A DNA stretch of 63,493 nucleotides from Myxococcota bacterium (GTDB taxonomy: Bacteria; Myxococcota_A; UBA796; UBA2385), in assembly GCA_023150805.1 (NCBI GenBank), contig JAKLKF010000030.1:1-63493 (forward strand), written 5' to 3'. Positions within the stretch are counted from its first letter, which is position 1. Each line of letters opens with the position of its first letter. This document shows, piece after piece, positions 16,691-24,422 of this stretch. The notes under the pieces are model-generated. The model saw only the letters and a program-made list of their open reading frames with translations, was not told the DNA's origin and did not search any database. The position numbers and the translations under genes are program-made.

Positions 16691-17803
16691 ATGCAGGTGC
16701 TGGAGTCCATCCGTCGCAGCGCGAACGCGAGCTGGTACGCGGTGCGCGGCGACTACGAAGGACAGGTCGAACGCTACGTCGTGAGCACGCCCGGCAGCCG
16801 CGACATCTGCAACCGCCCCGAGCTGCTGGGCGTGGCCTTCAACCTGGCGCTGGAAGGCTGCGTCACGTCGTCGCTGGTCACGGCCCCCTTCCGCCCGCTG
16901 CTGGAGCAGCACCCCGAGGAGCGGGTCTGCGCGGTCAGCTTCCTGCGGGGCGGGCTGAACTTCGAGCTGCGGCGGGCCTTGCACAGCGCCTACGGCTTCA
17001 ACCGCCACTCCTCGGCCTTCATGAGCAGCCAGCGCTACCGCGAGGACGGTCGCTGGCACGTGAAGGAGGACATGTACCGCAAGCTCGACATCCCGCGGGA
17101 CGCCATCCTGGTGATGGGCGACGTGGTCGCCACCGGGGTGACCCTGGAGAACGGCCTGCGGGTGGTCATCGACCACATCATCTCGATCGGCAGCTCGGTG
17201 CGGGCGCTGGTCTTCTACACGATCGGCTGCCACAAGGCCGAGAAGGCGCTCTCCGCCATCGACCAGCGCATGCGGCAGGCCTTCCCCGGCTACGAGCGCA
17301 CCATCCTGGTCTACCTGGAGGGCAAGTTCCGCCTGGTCGACAGCAAGTCCGAGCTGCGCATCGGCATCCCCGGCACCGACCTCATCCGCCGCGGCGCCCT
17401 GGTCGCGCCCGAGCTGGAGGCCAGCCAGTACGACCGCCCGCAGTACCTGCTGGAGCGCTGCGCCATCTACGACGCCGGCTCGCGGGCCTTCGACATCCCC
17501 CACTACGCCCGCGACGTCATCGACTACTGGGAGCAGGTGCTGGCCCTGGCCCAGGGGGGCTGGACCCTGGGCGAGGCGCTGCTGGAGCGCTGGCCCGAGG
17601 GGGGGAGCCTGGACCGCGAGGCCTTCATGGCCGCCCGCGCCGGCGCCTGGGAGGGCGTGGACCAGGCCTTCCTCGACGACCTCTACCACCGGCAGCGCGC
17701 CTTCTTCCGCGGCGAGCTGGCCGCCAGCGAGCGCGCCCTCGCCGCCGTCGCCCGGGAGCGCATCGCCCTGCTCTCCCAGGTCGGCGGGCTGGGGGCCGCA
17801 TGA
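16691..17803 (+). CDS. Phosphoribosyltransferase-like protein
   Basis: A 370-residue soluble protein with a type I phosphoribosyltransferase PRPP loop, ILVMGDVVATGVTLENGL (about 140-157), preceded by a hood-like segment VCAVSFLRGGLNFELRRAL. The C-terminal 120 residues (LLERCAIYDAGSR..., HRQRAFFRGELAASERAL) form a helical extension not found in simple PRTases. GAGAGGTG is the ribosome-binding site. The stop overlaps an 11-codon mini-ORF that leads into the nucleoside phosphorylase. Substrate unknown; the pairing suggests it acts on a base or nucleotide released in stress. A regulatory, non-enzymatic PRTase is also possible. Confidence 0.7.
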   Translation: MQVLESIRRSANASWYAVRGDYEGQVERYVVSTPGSRDICNRPELLGVAFNLALEGCVTSSLVTAPFRPLLEQHPEERVCAVSFLRGGLNFELRRALHSAYGFNRHSSAFMSSQRYREDGRWHVKEDMYRKLDIPRDAILVMGDVVATGVTLENGLRVVIDHIISIGSSVRALVFYTIGCHKAEKALSAIDQRMRQAFPGYERTILVYLEGKFRLVDSKSELRIGIPGTDLIRRGALVAPELEASQYDRPQYLLERCAIYDAGSRAFDIPHYARDVIDYWEQVLALAQGGWTLGEALLERWPEGGSLDREAFMAARAGAWEGVDQAFLDDLYHRQRAFFRGELAASERALAAVARERIALLSQVGGLGAA

Positions 17804-17831
17804 GCGGCCGTCGCCGGAAGGGGGTGGCCGC

Positions 17832-18665
17832 ATGAGCGCCCCCGTGCTGGCCCACCACCTGGCCGTCGGGCCCGAGGTCATCGCGGGCAACGGCGGGCTG
17901 GGACGCGTCTTCCTGCTGCCGGGCTCGCCCGGCCGCGCCGAGCGCATCGCCGGGCACTTCGTCGACCACGTCCGCCACGACAACCCCCGGCGCCACGACG
18001 TGCACGTCGGCGCCGTCCAGGTCGGGGGCGCCCGGGTCGACGTCGGCACCGTCGCGACGGGCATGGGCTGCCCCAGCCTGGGCATCATCGTCAGCGAGCT
18101 GTTGGCGCTGGGCGCCCGCTGCCTGCTGCGCGTGGGCACGGCCGGCACCCTGCAGCCCGACCAGGTCCCCGTCGGCGCCCTGGTGATCGCGACCGGCGCG
18201 GTCCGGGACGAAGGCACCAGCGACGCCCTCTGCCCGCGGGACGTGCCCGCCGTCGCCCACCCCGACGCCGTCGCCGCCCTCTCCCGCGCCGCGACCGCGC
18301 TCGGCCTGGCGGAGACGACCTACCGCGGCCTGGTCCACGCCAAGGACACCTTCTACGGCCGCGAGGTCGCCAGCGGCCCCCTGGCCGCCCAGAGCGCCGC
18401 CTACATGGCCATGCTGGAGGCGGCTGGCGTGCTCGCCACCGAGATGGAGAGCAGCCACCTGTTCATGCTGGGCCAGGTCCACGGCGCCGACCGCCGGCCC
18501 CTGTCCGCCCGGGGCCCCGACCCGCAGGTGGTCATCGCCGGCACCGTCCTGGCCGTGATCGGCTCGACCCGGGAGTGGGGCGACGCGGCGCTGGCCGCCC
18601 GGACCGAGGCACAGGCCATCGAGGTGGCCCTGCGCGCCGCCGTGGAGCTGGTCCACCCCGGGTAG
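17832..18665 (+). CDS. Nucleoside phosphorylase (PNP/UDP family 1, uridine phosphorylase-like)
   Basis: A 277-residue PNP/UDP-family phosphorylase. Matching parts are FLLPGSPGRAERIAGHF (phosphate loop, about 27-43), VATGMGCPSLGIIVSELLALGAR, RVGTAGTLQPDQV, the base-binding VHAKDTFYGRE and the ribose-binding ATEMESSHLF. It should cleave nucleosides with phosphate to base and ribose-1-phosphate; the pattern is closest to uridine phosphorylase. It starts at an ATG overlapping the stop of a mini-ORF that itself overlaps the PRTase-like gene, so the two enzymes are translationally linked and may act in sequence in salvage. Confidence 0.88.
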   Translation: MSAPVLAHHLAVGPEVIAGNGGLGRVFLLPGSPGRAERIAGHFVDHVRHDNPRRHDVHVGAVQVGGARVDVGTVATGMGCPSLGIIVSELLALGARCLLRVGTAGTLQPDQVPVGALVIATGAVRDEGTSDALCPRDVPAVAHPDAVAALSRAATALGLAETTYRGLVHAKDTFYGREVASGPLAAQSAAYMAMLEAAGVLATEMESSHLFMLGQVHGADRRPLSARGPDPQVVIAGTVLAVIGSTREWGDAALAARTEAQAIEVALRAAVELVHPG

Positions 18666-18677
18666 GTGCGCTGCGCC

Positions 18678-21125
18678 TCAGCCCTTCCGGGCCGCCCAGG
18701 CGCGGGCCAGCTCGGCCAGGTCCACCAGCCGCGCCTCGATCCGGGCGTTGGCGCTGCCCTCGGGCCAGTCGCCGCCCGCGTCGCGCTCGCCGGCCGGCAT
18801 CCCGCTGACCAGCGCCAGCGCCTCGTCCACCGTCTGCACGGCCCAGACGTGGAAGCGCCCCTCGGTCGCCGCCGCCACCACCTCCTCGTCCAGGACGAGC
18901 TGGGAGACGTTGGCCTGGGGGATCACCACGCCCTGCTGCCCGTGCAGGCCGCGGGCCGCGCACAGCTCGAAGAAGCCCTCGATCTTCTCGTTCACGCCGC
19001 CGACCGCCTCGACGTTGCCGTGCTGGTCGACGGCCCCGGTCACGGCCACGTCCTGGCGCAGCGGCAGCTCGCCCAGGGCGCTGAGCAGGGCCAGGGTCTC
19101 GGCCAACGAGGCGCTGTCGCCTTCGACCCCGCCGTAGCTCTGCTCGAAGACCACCGTCGCCGTGAAGGCCAGCGGCACCTGCCGGGCGTAGCGGGCGCCG
19201 ATGTAGCCCCCCAGGATCATCACCCCCTTGGCGTGGATGGGCCCCGACAGCTCCACCTCGCGCTCGATGTCGATGACCCCCTTGCTGCCCGGCTGCACCC
19301 GCGCCGTGATGCGGCTGGGTCGACCGAAGGGCGCCCGCCCGACCCGGGCCACCGCCAGGCCGTTGACCTGGCCGACCACGGCGCCCTCCGTCCGCACCAG
19401 GACCTGGCCGCGCAGCTCGGCCTCCAGCAGGCGCTGCCGCAGCCGCCCGCGCCGCAGGCGGTCCTGGCGCACGGCGGCCTGGACGTCCGCGGCGTCGACC
19501 ACCTCCCGCTCCGCCGCCGCCGCGTAGTGGTCGGCCTCGCGCAGCAGGTCGACCAGGTCGCGGATGTGGGTCGCCAGCTTCTCCTGGTCGTCCGCCAGCC
19601 GGCTGGCCCGCTCCAGCAGCGCCTGCACCGCGGCCCGGCCGAAGGGTCGCAGCCCCTCCTCGCGCGCCAGCGAGGCCACCAGGCGGCAGAAGCCCGCGAC
19701 CTGGGCCGGGCCCCGCGGCAGCTCCTCCTCCAGGTCGGCGGGCACCTTGAACCAACTGCCGAACTCGGGGTCCAGCGCCGACAGCAGCCCGTACAGCTCG
19801 CGCTCGCCGACCATCACCACCTTCACCGCCAGCGGCACGGGCTGCGGCTGCAGGCTGGTCGTGCTGGTGAGCGCCCAGGTCTGGGCCAGCGACTCGATGC
19901 GGATCTCCCGCGCCCGCAGCGCCCGCTTGAGCTGCTCCCACGACGCCGGCTGGCTCAGCACCTTGCGGGCCTCCAGCACCAGGTAGCCGCCATTGGCGCG
20001 GTGCAGGGCGCCCGGCCGGATCAGGCTGAAGTCGGTGACCAGGGTGCCCAGGCGCGCGTGGTACTCCACGCGCCCCACCAGGTTGGGCAGCGTGGGGTTG
20101 TCCTCGTGCACCACCGGCGCCCCCTCCCTGCCGGCGTGGTCCACCAGCAGGTTGGCGCGGTAGCGACGCCGCCAGTCCTCGGAGGGGTCCTCGCCCGCCA
20201 GCCCGGCGATGCCCGCCGGCAGCTCGGACCGGGCCAGCAGGCGCTCGTGCTGCTCGAGCACGTCCTGTCGCAGGCGGGCGAGGTGCTCCTGGACCGCCGG
20301 CTGGTCGGCCATGTGGGCGAGCGGCTCCTCCAGCAGGTGGTCCACCACCGCGGCGGCCGTCTCCCGGTCCAGCTCCCGCACCCGCTCCTGCTGCTCCCGG
20401 GCCCAGCGCGGCAACAGGCGCAGCATGCTGGCCACCTGCTCGCGGGTCTGGTCCATCGCGGCCTGCAGGCGCTCCTGCTCCTCGGGGGGCAGGTGCTCCA
20501 GGTCGTCGGGGGGGATGGGGGCGCCGTCGCGCAGCGGGACCAGCGCGATGCCGGTCGGCGTGGACAGCACGCCCACGCCGCGCTTCTCCGCCTCGGCGCG
20601 CAGCTCCTCGATGCGCGCGCTCCGGCGCTCCTCGAAGCTCTCGTCCAGGGCCCGTCGCCGGGCCAGGTGCTCCTCGGCGTCGAAGGCCGCCGCCAGCGCC
20701 GGACGCAGCTCGTCCACCAGGCGGTCCAGGTCCGCGCGGAGCACCGCACCGCGCCCCGCCGGCAGCCGCAGCGCCCGCGGCTCGATGGGCCGCGCGAAGT
20801 CCATGACGTAGACCACGTCCGGAGGGACCGCCTCGCCCGCGGCCTGCCGGCGCAGCAGGCGCATCGCCAGGTGGCGGCGCCCCGAGCCCTCGGTGCCCAT
20901 CACGTAGACGTTGTAGCCGTCGTGCCGCAGGCCCAGCGCGAAGCGCAGCGCCTCGACCGCCCGCTCCTGGCCCAGCGGGTCCTCCAGGTCGGGCAGGTCG
21001 GCGGTGGTCTGGAAGTCCAGCCCGTCCAGGTCGAAGCGGGGCCGCAGCGACGCGACGGGCAGCGGAGCGAGGGGAGGCGGAGCGAGGGGAGGCGGCGCGG
21101 AGGGGGAGGGGCTGGTCGGGGACAT
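18678..21125 (-). CDS. Lon-family ATP-dependent protease, COG1067 type
   Basis: An 815-residue protein. An N-terminal region with a Walker A variant VMGTEGSGRRHL (Lys replaced by Arg, as I recall for this branch) precedes a long coiled-coil insertion (RARIEELRAEAEKRGV... to LARLRQDVLEQHERLLA). The Walker B/sensor part has GALHRANGGYLVLEARKVL. The C-terminal S16 protease domain has the Ser in EGDSASLAETLALLSALG and the Lys in GGVNEKIEGFFE, the Lon Ser-Lys dyad. It should degrade unfolded or regulatory proteins in the cytoplasm. GAGGTG before the ATG at 21125 decides the start. It converges with the phosphorylase and diverges from the HPF gene in the stress island. Confidence 0.93.
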   Translation of the reverse strand: MSPTSPSPSAPPPLAPPPLAPLPVASLRPRFDLDGLDFQTTADLPDLEDPLGQERAVEALRFALGLRHDGYNVYVMGTEGSGRRHLAMRLLRRQAAGEAVPPDVVYVMDFARPIEPRALRLPAGRGAVLRADLDRLVDELRPALAAAFDAEEHLARRRALDESFEERRSARIEELRAEAEKRGVGVLSTPTGIALVPLRDGAPIPPDDLEHLPPEEQERLQAAMDQTREQVASMLRLLPRWAREQQERVRELDRETAAAVVDHLLEEPLAHMADQPAVQEHLARLRQDVLEQHERLLARSELPAGIAGLAGEDPSEDWRRRYRANLLVDHAGREGAPVVHEDNPTLPNLVGRVEYHARLGTLVTDFSLIRPGALHRANGGYLVLEARKVLSQPASWEQLKRALRAREIRIESLAQTWALTSTTSLQPQPVPLAVKVVMVGERELYGLLSALDPEFGSWFKVPADLEEELPRGPAQVAGFCRLVASLAREEGLRPFGRAAVQALLERASRLADDQEKLATHIRDLVDLLREADHYAAAAEREVVDAADVQAAVRQDRLRRGRLRQRLLEAELRGQVLVRTEGAVVGQVNGLAVARVGRAPFGRPSRITARVQPGSKGVIDIEREVELSGPIHAKGVMILGGYIGARYARQVPLAFTATVVFEQSYGGVEGDSASLAETLALLSALGELPLRQDVAVTGAVDQHGNVEAVGGVNEKIEGFFELCAARGLHGQQGVVIPQANVSQLVLDEEVVAAATEGRFHVWAVQTVDEALALVSGMPAGERDAGGDWPEGSANARIEARLVDLAELARAWAARKG

Positions 21126-21349
21126 GACGCACCTCGGCATCATCTTGGCCGCCGCGGGCCCGCTTGCCCAGGGGCGTCCGGGTCGCACCGCGGTCGTCCC
21201 CCCGGGACCGCGTGCTTTGCCCCACCTGCCCGGGGCAGGAGGCCCAGGTGCGCCCGGCGGAGAGGCTCGCCGTCGCACGGATCGCGGGCACACGACTTGC
21301 AGCACCCCCTCGCGCGGGCCAGCCGGCCCAGGTCCCTCCGGAGGGTCCC

Positions 21350-21898
21350 ATGCAGCGTCCTCCCACCATCACCTGGCGCAACGTCGACCACGACCCCGAG
21401 ACCGAGGCCGACGTGCGCCGCCACATCGCCCAGCTCGACCGGGTCCACCCCCGCCTGACCGGCGTGGACGTCATGGTCGAGCGTCCCCACCACAGCCAGG
21501 GACAGGGCAACCTGTTCCGGGTGCGGATCGACGTGCATGTGCCCGGCGACGAGCTGGTCGTCAACCGCGACCCGCGCGAGCACCACGCACGGGAGGACCT
21601 GCACGTCGCGATCCGCGACGCCTTCAAGGCCGTGCGCCGCCAGCTCCGCGAGCGGGGCCGCGTGATGCGAGGCGAGGTGAAGGACCACGAGGAGATGGCG
21701 GTGGGCACCGTCCGTACGCTGTCCGACGAGGGCGGCGGCTACGGCTTCCTGGTCACTCCCGAGGGGCGCGAGGTGTATTTCCACCACAACGCCGTCAAGA
21801 ACGCCACCTGGGAGGACGTCGAGGTCGGCGCCGTCGTGCGCTTCCAGGAGGAGCTGGGCCAGCAGGGCGCCCAGGCCGCCGTCGTCCTGATCGACTGA
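21350..21898 (+). CDS. Ribosome hibernation factor (HPF/RaiA) fused to a cold-shock domain
   Basis: A 182-residue fusion. Residues 1 to about 105 match the HPF/RaiA beta-alpha fold (ADVRRHIAQLDRVHPRLTGVDVMVERP..., FRVRIDVHVPGDELVVNRD..., HEDLHVAIRDAFKAVRRQL-like helix). Residues about 118-182 are a cold-shock domain (MAVGTVRTLSDEGGGYGFL, EVYFHHNAV, VEVGAVVRFQEE) with the RNP-like aromatic motifs. It should bind the 30S subunit and RNA and protect or inactivate ribosomes under stress. GGAGG lies six bases before the ATG. The usual long-HPF dimerisation tail is replaced by the cold-shock domain. Confidence 0.92.
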   Translation: MQRPPTITWRNVDHDPETEADVRRHIAQLDRVHPRLTGVDVMVERPHHSQGQGNLFRVRIDVHVPGDELVVNRDPREHHAREDLHVAIRDAFKAVRRQLRERGRVMRGEVKDHEEMAVGTVRTLSDEGGGYGFLVTPEGREVYFHHNAVKNATWEDVEVGAVVRFQEELGQQGAQAAVVLID

Positions 21899-21907
21899 TC
21901 CGCGTCT

Positions 21908-22294
21908 TCAGTGGCCCTGCGCGGGCCGGTGCTGGTCGATCAGGATGCTGTTGCCGTCGGGGTCCACCAGGGTGATGTGCGCCACGCCCGTTCCGGCGGG
22001 GTCCGTCCGGGTCGTGAGCGGGATGCCGGCCGCGTCCAGCCGGGCCTGGATCTCGCGGACGTCGACGAAGGGGTCGACCTCCTTCGCCTCGCTGTCCCAG
22101 CCGGGGTTGAAGGTCAGCAGGTTGCCCTGGAACATGCCCTGGAAGAGGCCGATGATCGCCGGCCCGTTCTTGAGGATGAGCCAGCCCTGGGCGGCGTCAC
22201 CGCCCATGGTGGTGAAGCCCAGCGCCTCGTAGAAGGCGCGGCTGCGGGAGATGTCCTGGACGGACAGGGAGACCGAGAAGGCGCCGAGCTGCAT
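21908..22294 (-). CDS. VOC-superfamily (glyoxalase-fold) protein
   Basis: A 128-residue protein with two beta-alpha-beta-beta-beta modules: LGAFSVSLSVQDISRSRAFYEALGF at the N-terminus and GVAHITLVDPDGNSILIDQ at the end. Length and the DPDGN motif fit single-subunit VOC proteins (glyoxalase, bleomycin-resistance and related). Metal ligands are not obvious, so catalysis is uncertain. GAGG lies seven bases before the ATG. It is convergent with the HPF gene. Confidence 0.88.
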   Translation of the reverse strand: MQLGAFSVSLSVQDISRSRAFYEALGFTTMGGDAAQGWLILKNGPAIIGLFQGMFQGNLLTFNPGWDSEAKEVDPFVDVREIQARLDAAGIPLTTRTDPAGTGVAHITLVDPDGNSILIDQHRPAQGH

Positions 22295-22328
22295 GGGGGA
22301 CCTCGCAGGGGCAACCTGCCACGTTCGG

Positions 22329-23297
22329 TCAGCGGGGGGAAGCCCGGGGCGGGCGGGGCCGGGCCGCCACGATCTCCCCCAGCGCGACCAGGGCCGCCTG
22401 GATCTCGGGCTGGTCCAGGTACTCGGCGCCGATGGTGCCGTCCGGCCAGCGCTCGACCCGATCGTACTCCCAGGACAGGAACATCGTGCACTCGGGCACC
22501 GCCGCCAGCACGGCACCGTACTCGGTGATCTCCTCGGCCGACATGGGCCAGAAGCCCGCGCCTCGCCAGCCCGGGCGCCCGGCGCGCCCGTCGCCGCCGT
22601 CGGCGACGTTCAGCCCGTTGATGATGGACAGACCCAGGCCGAGCGCCCGTCGCCGCTCGGTCTCGGCGTAGCTGCGCACCTCGCCGTCGCGGGCCTGGTA
22701 CTGGTTCACGCAGGCGTCCAGGTGCTGGTAGCGACCCGACGCGGGGGTCGGCAGGTGCGTCGCCTGGGCGCGCACGAAGGTCATCAGGCCGGGCAGCCGC
22801 TCCTGGCTGTAGCGGGCCAGCTCGTCCAGCTCCGCCGCCGTCGGGTCCTGCCCCGGGAAGGTCAGGATGTCGTCCAGCAGCATGTGGCCGACCAGGGTCC
22901 CGTCGTCGACGAAGGCCTGGATCCCGCTGTCCGTCCACGGCTCCATGCGCGCCTTCCAGGCCCGCAGGTCGAAGTCCCCCTGGGCGTCGGTGTAGCCCGG
23001 GTGGTCTCCCGCCAGCCGCAGGGTCACCTTCACCCCCGCCTCCCGCGCCGCCGGCAGCAGCCGGCCCACCGCCCAGGCCGGGTCCTCGCTGGCCACCTGG
23101 AAGACCGTCATGCCCAGGCGGGCCTTCACCTCGGCCAGCCCCTCCACCGAGTGGTGGCCGTTCAGCCCCCAGAAGCCGTAGAGCATGCCCTGCCCCGGGG
23201 CCGCGGGCGGCTCGGGCGGAGGGGCGGGCAGCGGTGGCGGAGTGGGGGCCGGCGTCGCGCAGGCGAGCAGGAGGGCGACCGCGGAGAGGAGGGGCAT
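22329..23297 (-). CDS. Lipoprotein with a glycoside-hydrolase-like barrel
   Basis: A 322-residue exported protein: signal MPLLSAVALLLAC with lipobox cysteine at 13, a Pro-rich spacer, then a probable TIM barrel (GMLYGFWGLNGHHSVEGLAEVKARLGMTVFQV, AGVKVTLRLAGDH, VGHMLLDDIL, LGLGLSIINGLNVADGG, CTMFLSWEYDR). The strand order and the acidic residues at strand ends (LLDDI, SWEYD) suggest a sugar-active enzyme, but no named GH family is recognised. No good Shine-Dalgarno precedes the ATG. The gene is divergent from the RTX-like locus and shares its palindrome-rich control region. Confidence 0.7.
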   Translation of the reverse strand: MPLLSAVALLLACATPAPTPPPLPAPPPEPPAAPGQGMLYGFWGLNGHHSVEGLAEVKARLGMTVFQVASEDPAWAVGRLLPAAREAGVKVTLRLAGDHPGYTDAQGDFDLRAWKARMEPWTDSGIQAFVDDGTLVGHMLLDDILTFPGQDPTAAELDELARYSQERLPGLMTFVRAQATHLPTPASGRYQHLDACVNQYQARDGEVRSYAETERRRALGLGLSIINGLNVADGGDGRAGRPGWRGAGFWPMSAEEITEYGAVLAAVPECTMFLSWEYDRVERWPDGTIGAEYLDQPEIQAALVALGEIVAARPRPPRASPR

Positions 23298-23351
23298 CGG
23301 GAGTGGAGGGTAGCGCGGAGGATCGGGGGGCTGGGGGGGCGCTTGTGTGTT

Positions 23352-23404
23352 CCACCATTGGAACGAGCTGTTCCTACGGTGGTATTGATCAATCTTGGCG
23401 ATTG
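23352..23404. promoter_or_regulatory. Two inverted repeats in a divergent control region
   Basis: A symmetric 31-bp imperfect palindrome (23352-23382) has arms CCACC/GGTGG and GGAAC/GTTCC around GAGCT; a second, CAATC-TTGGC-GATTG, covers 23390-23404. Both lie in an AT-richer gap between the lipoprotein gene (minus) and the RTX-like gene (plus), 60-110 bases before the latter's ATG. Good operator candidates; the regulator is unknown. Confidence 0.55.
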
Positions 23405-23463
23405 TGAAATTGTCTTTCTACGCACTCAAGCGCGAACCGGGGCACGCCCCGGGGGAGTTGCAT

Positions 23464-24422
23464 ATGAGTCCCTCGTCCCTCGTCCCTCGTCCCTCGTCCC
23501 TCGTCCCTCGTCCCTCATTCCGCTGACCGTCGTGGGGATCCTCACGGGCAGTGGCGCGCTGGCGCGGCCCTATGGGTATTCCACTGCGGTCTGCAACCCC
23601 GACGGGGTGGACGTCTGCACCTACAACACCAGCACGGACCGTTGGACCTGCGACACGACGAAGATCGCAGTGGGCTCCGATCCGGTGACGGCCTGGATGG
23701 TGACCCAGGGCACAGCCTGCTACAACGTCTGTGAGGACAACCCCTACTGCGCGTTCGGAACCAAGGGAGACGAGCAGTTCTACTGCGAGCTGGCAGAGGG
23801 TGACGACCAGGGCAGTGACATGGTCGAGGGCTGGCTGCTCGGAACGCCGGGAGACGACCAGCTCTCCTTCTGGTACCAGGAGGGCTCGGGCGGGGGCGCC
23901 TTCAACTGCTACATGGGCAACGCCGGCCTCGACGTGACCAAGGTGGTAGGCAAGATCTTCGCCGACGATGGCGAGGACCTGGTCCTCGGATCTTGGGAGA
24001 CCAACACGGCCACCTACCAGGACGACCTGTACGGCGATGGGGACAACGACACCATGATGGCCTACCCGGGAGCCGACATCGGCCACGGAGGGGAGGGCAA
24101 CGACGACATTCACATGGGTGATGGAGACGATGTCGTCTTCGGGGACACGGAGGCTGACAACATCACCCTGGGCTACGGAGATGACGAAGGCTGGGGCGGC
24201 CCGGGCGTCGACCAGATGTGCGCCGAGGACGACGACTACGATGAGCTGCATGGCGGCAACGACCAGGACAACCTGTGGGGGGACGACGAGACCGACCACG
24301 CCTGGGGCGATGGAAACGCTTACGACGGGTGTAGGGCGGATGTTGAGGACGGCACTTGCGAGGGTACTCTCGTCGCGGAACCTGAGTCCTGTCCAAGTGA
24401 GATCACCGCCTACCCGCTGTGA
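23464..24422 (+). CDS. Secreted RTX-like calcium-repeat protein, out of frame with its start (candidate phase-variable)
   Basis: The only well-placed start is ATG 23464, with GGGGGAG six bases upstream. It reads into a heptanucleotide repeat and stops after 20 codons (TGA 23524-23526). The downstream frame, open with no start through the repeat, encodes a signal-like segment (IPLTVVGILTGSGALA), a Cys-rich region and RTX-type nonapeptide repeats (GEGNDDIHMGDGDDVVFGD, LHGGNDQDNLWGDDE) that bind calcium after export. Adding one repeat unit (+7) or losing two (-14) would fuse the ATG to this frame. The given sequence is therefore the OFF state, unless the repeat was miscounted in assembly. The stop overlaps the next gene's GTG. 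Confidence 0.7.
23469..23517 (+). repeat. Heptanucleotide tandem repeat, about 6.9 x TCCCTCG
   Basis: Six exact TCCCTCG units (23469-23510) and a partial seventh lie right after the ATG at 23464. Because 7 is not a multiple of 3, each unit gained or lost changes the frame of the RTX-like gene. In the ON frame the tract would encode repeats of SLVPRPS before a hydrophobic export signal. Confidence 0.95.
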
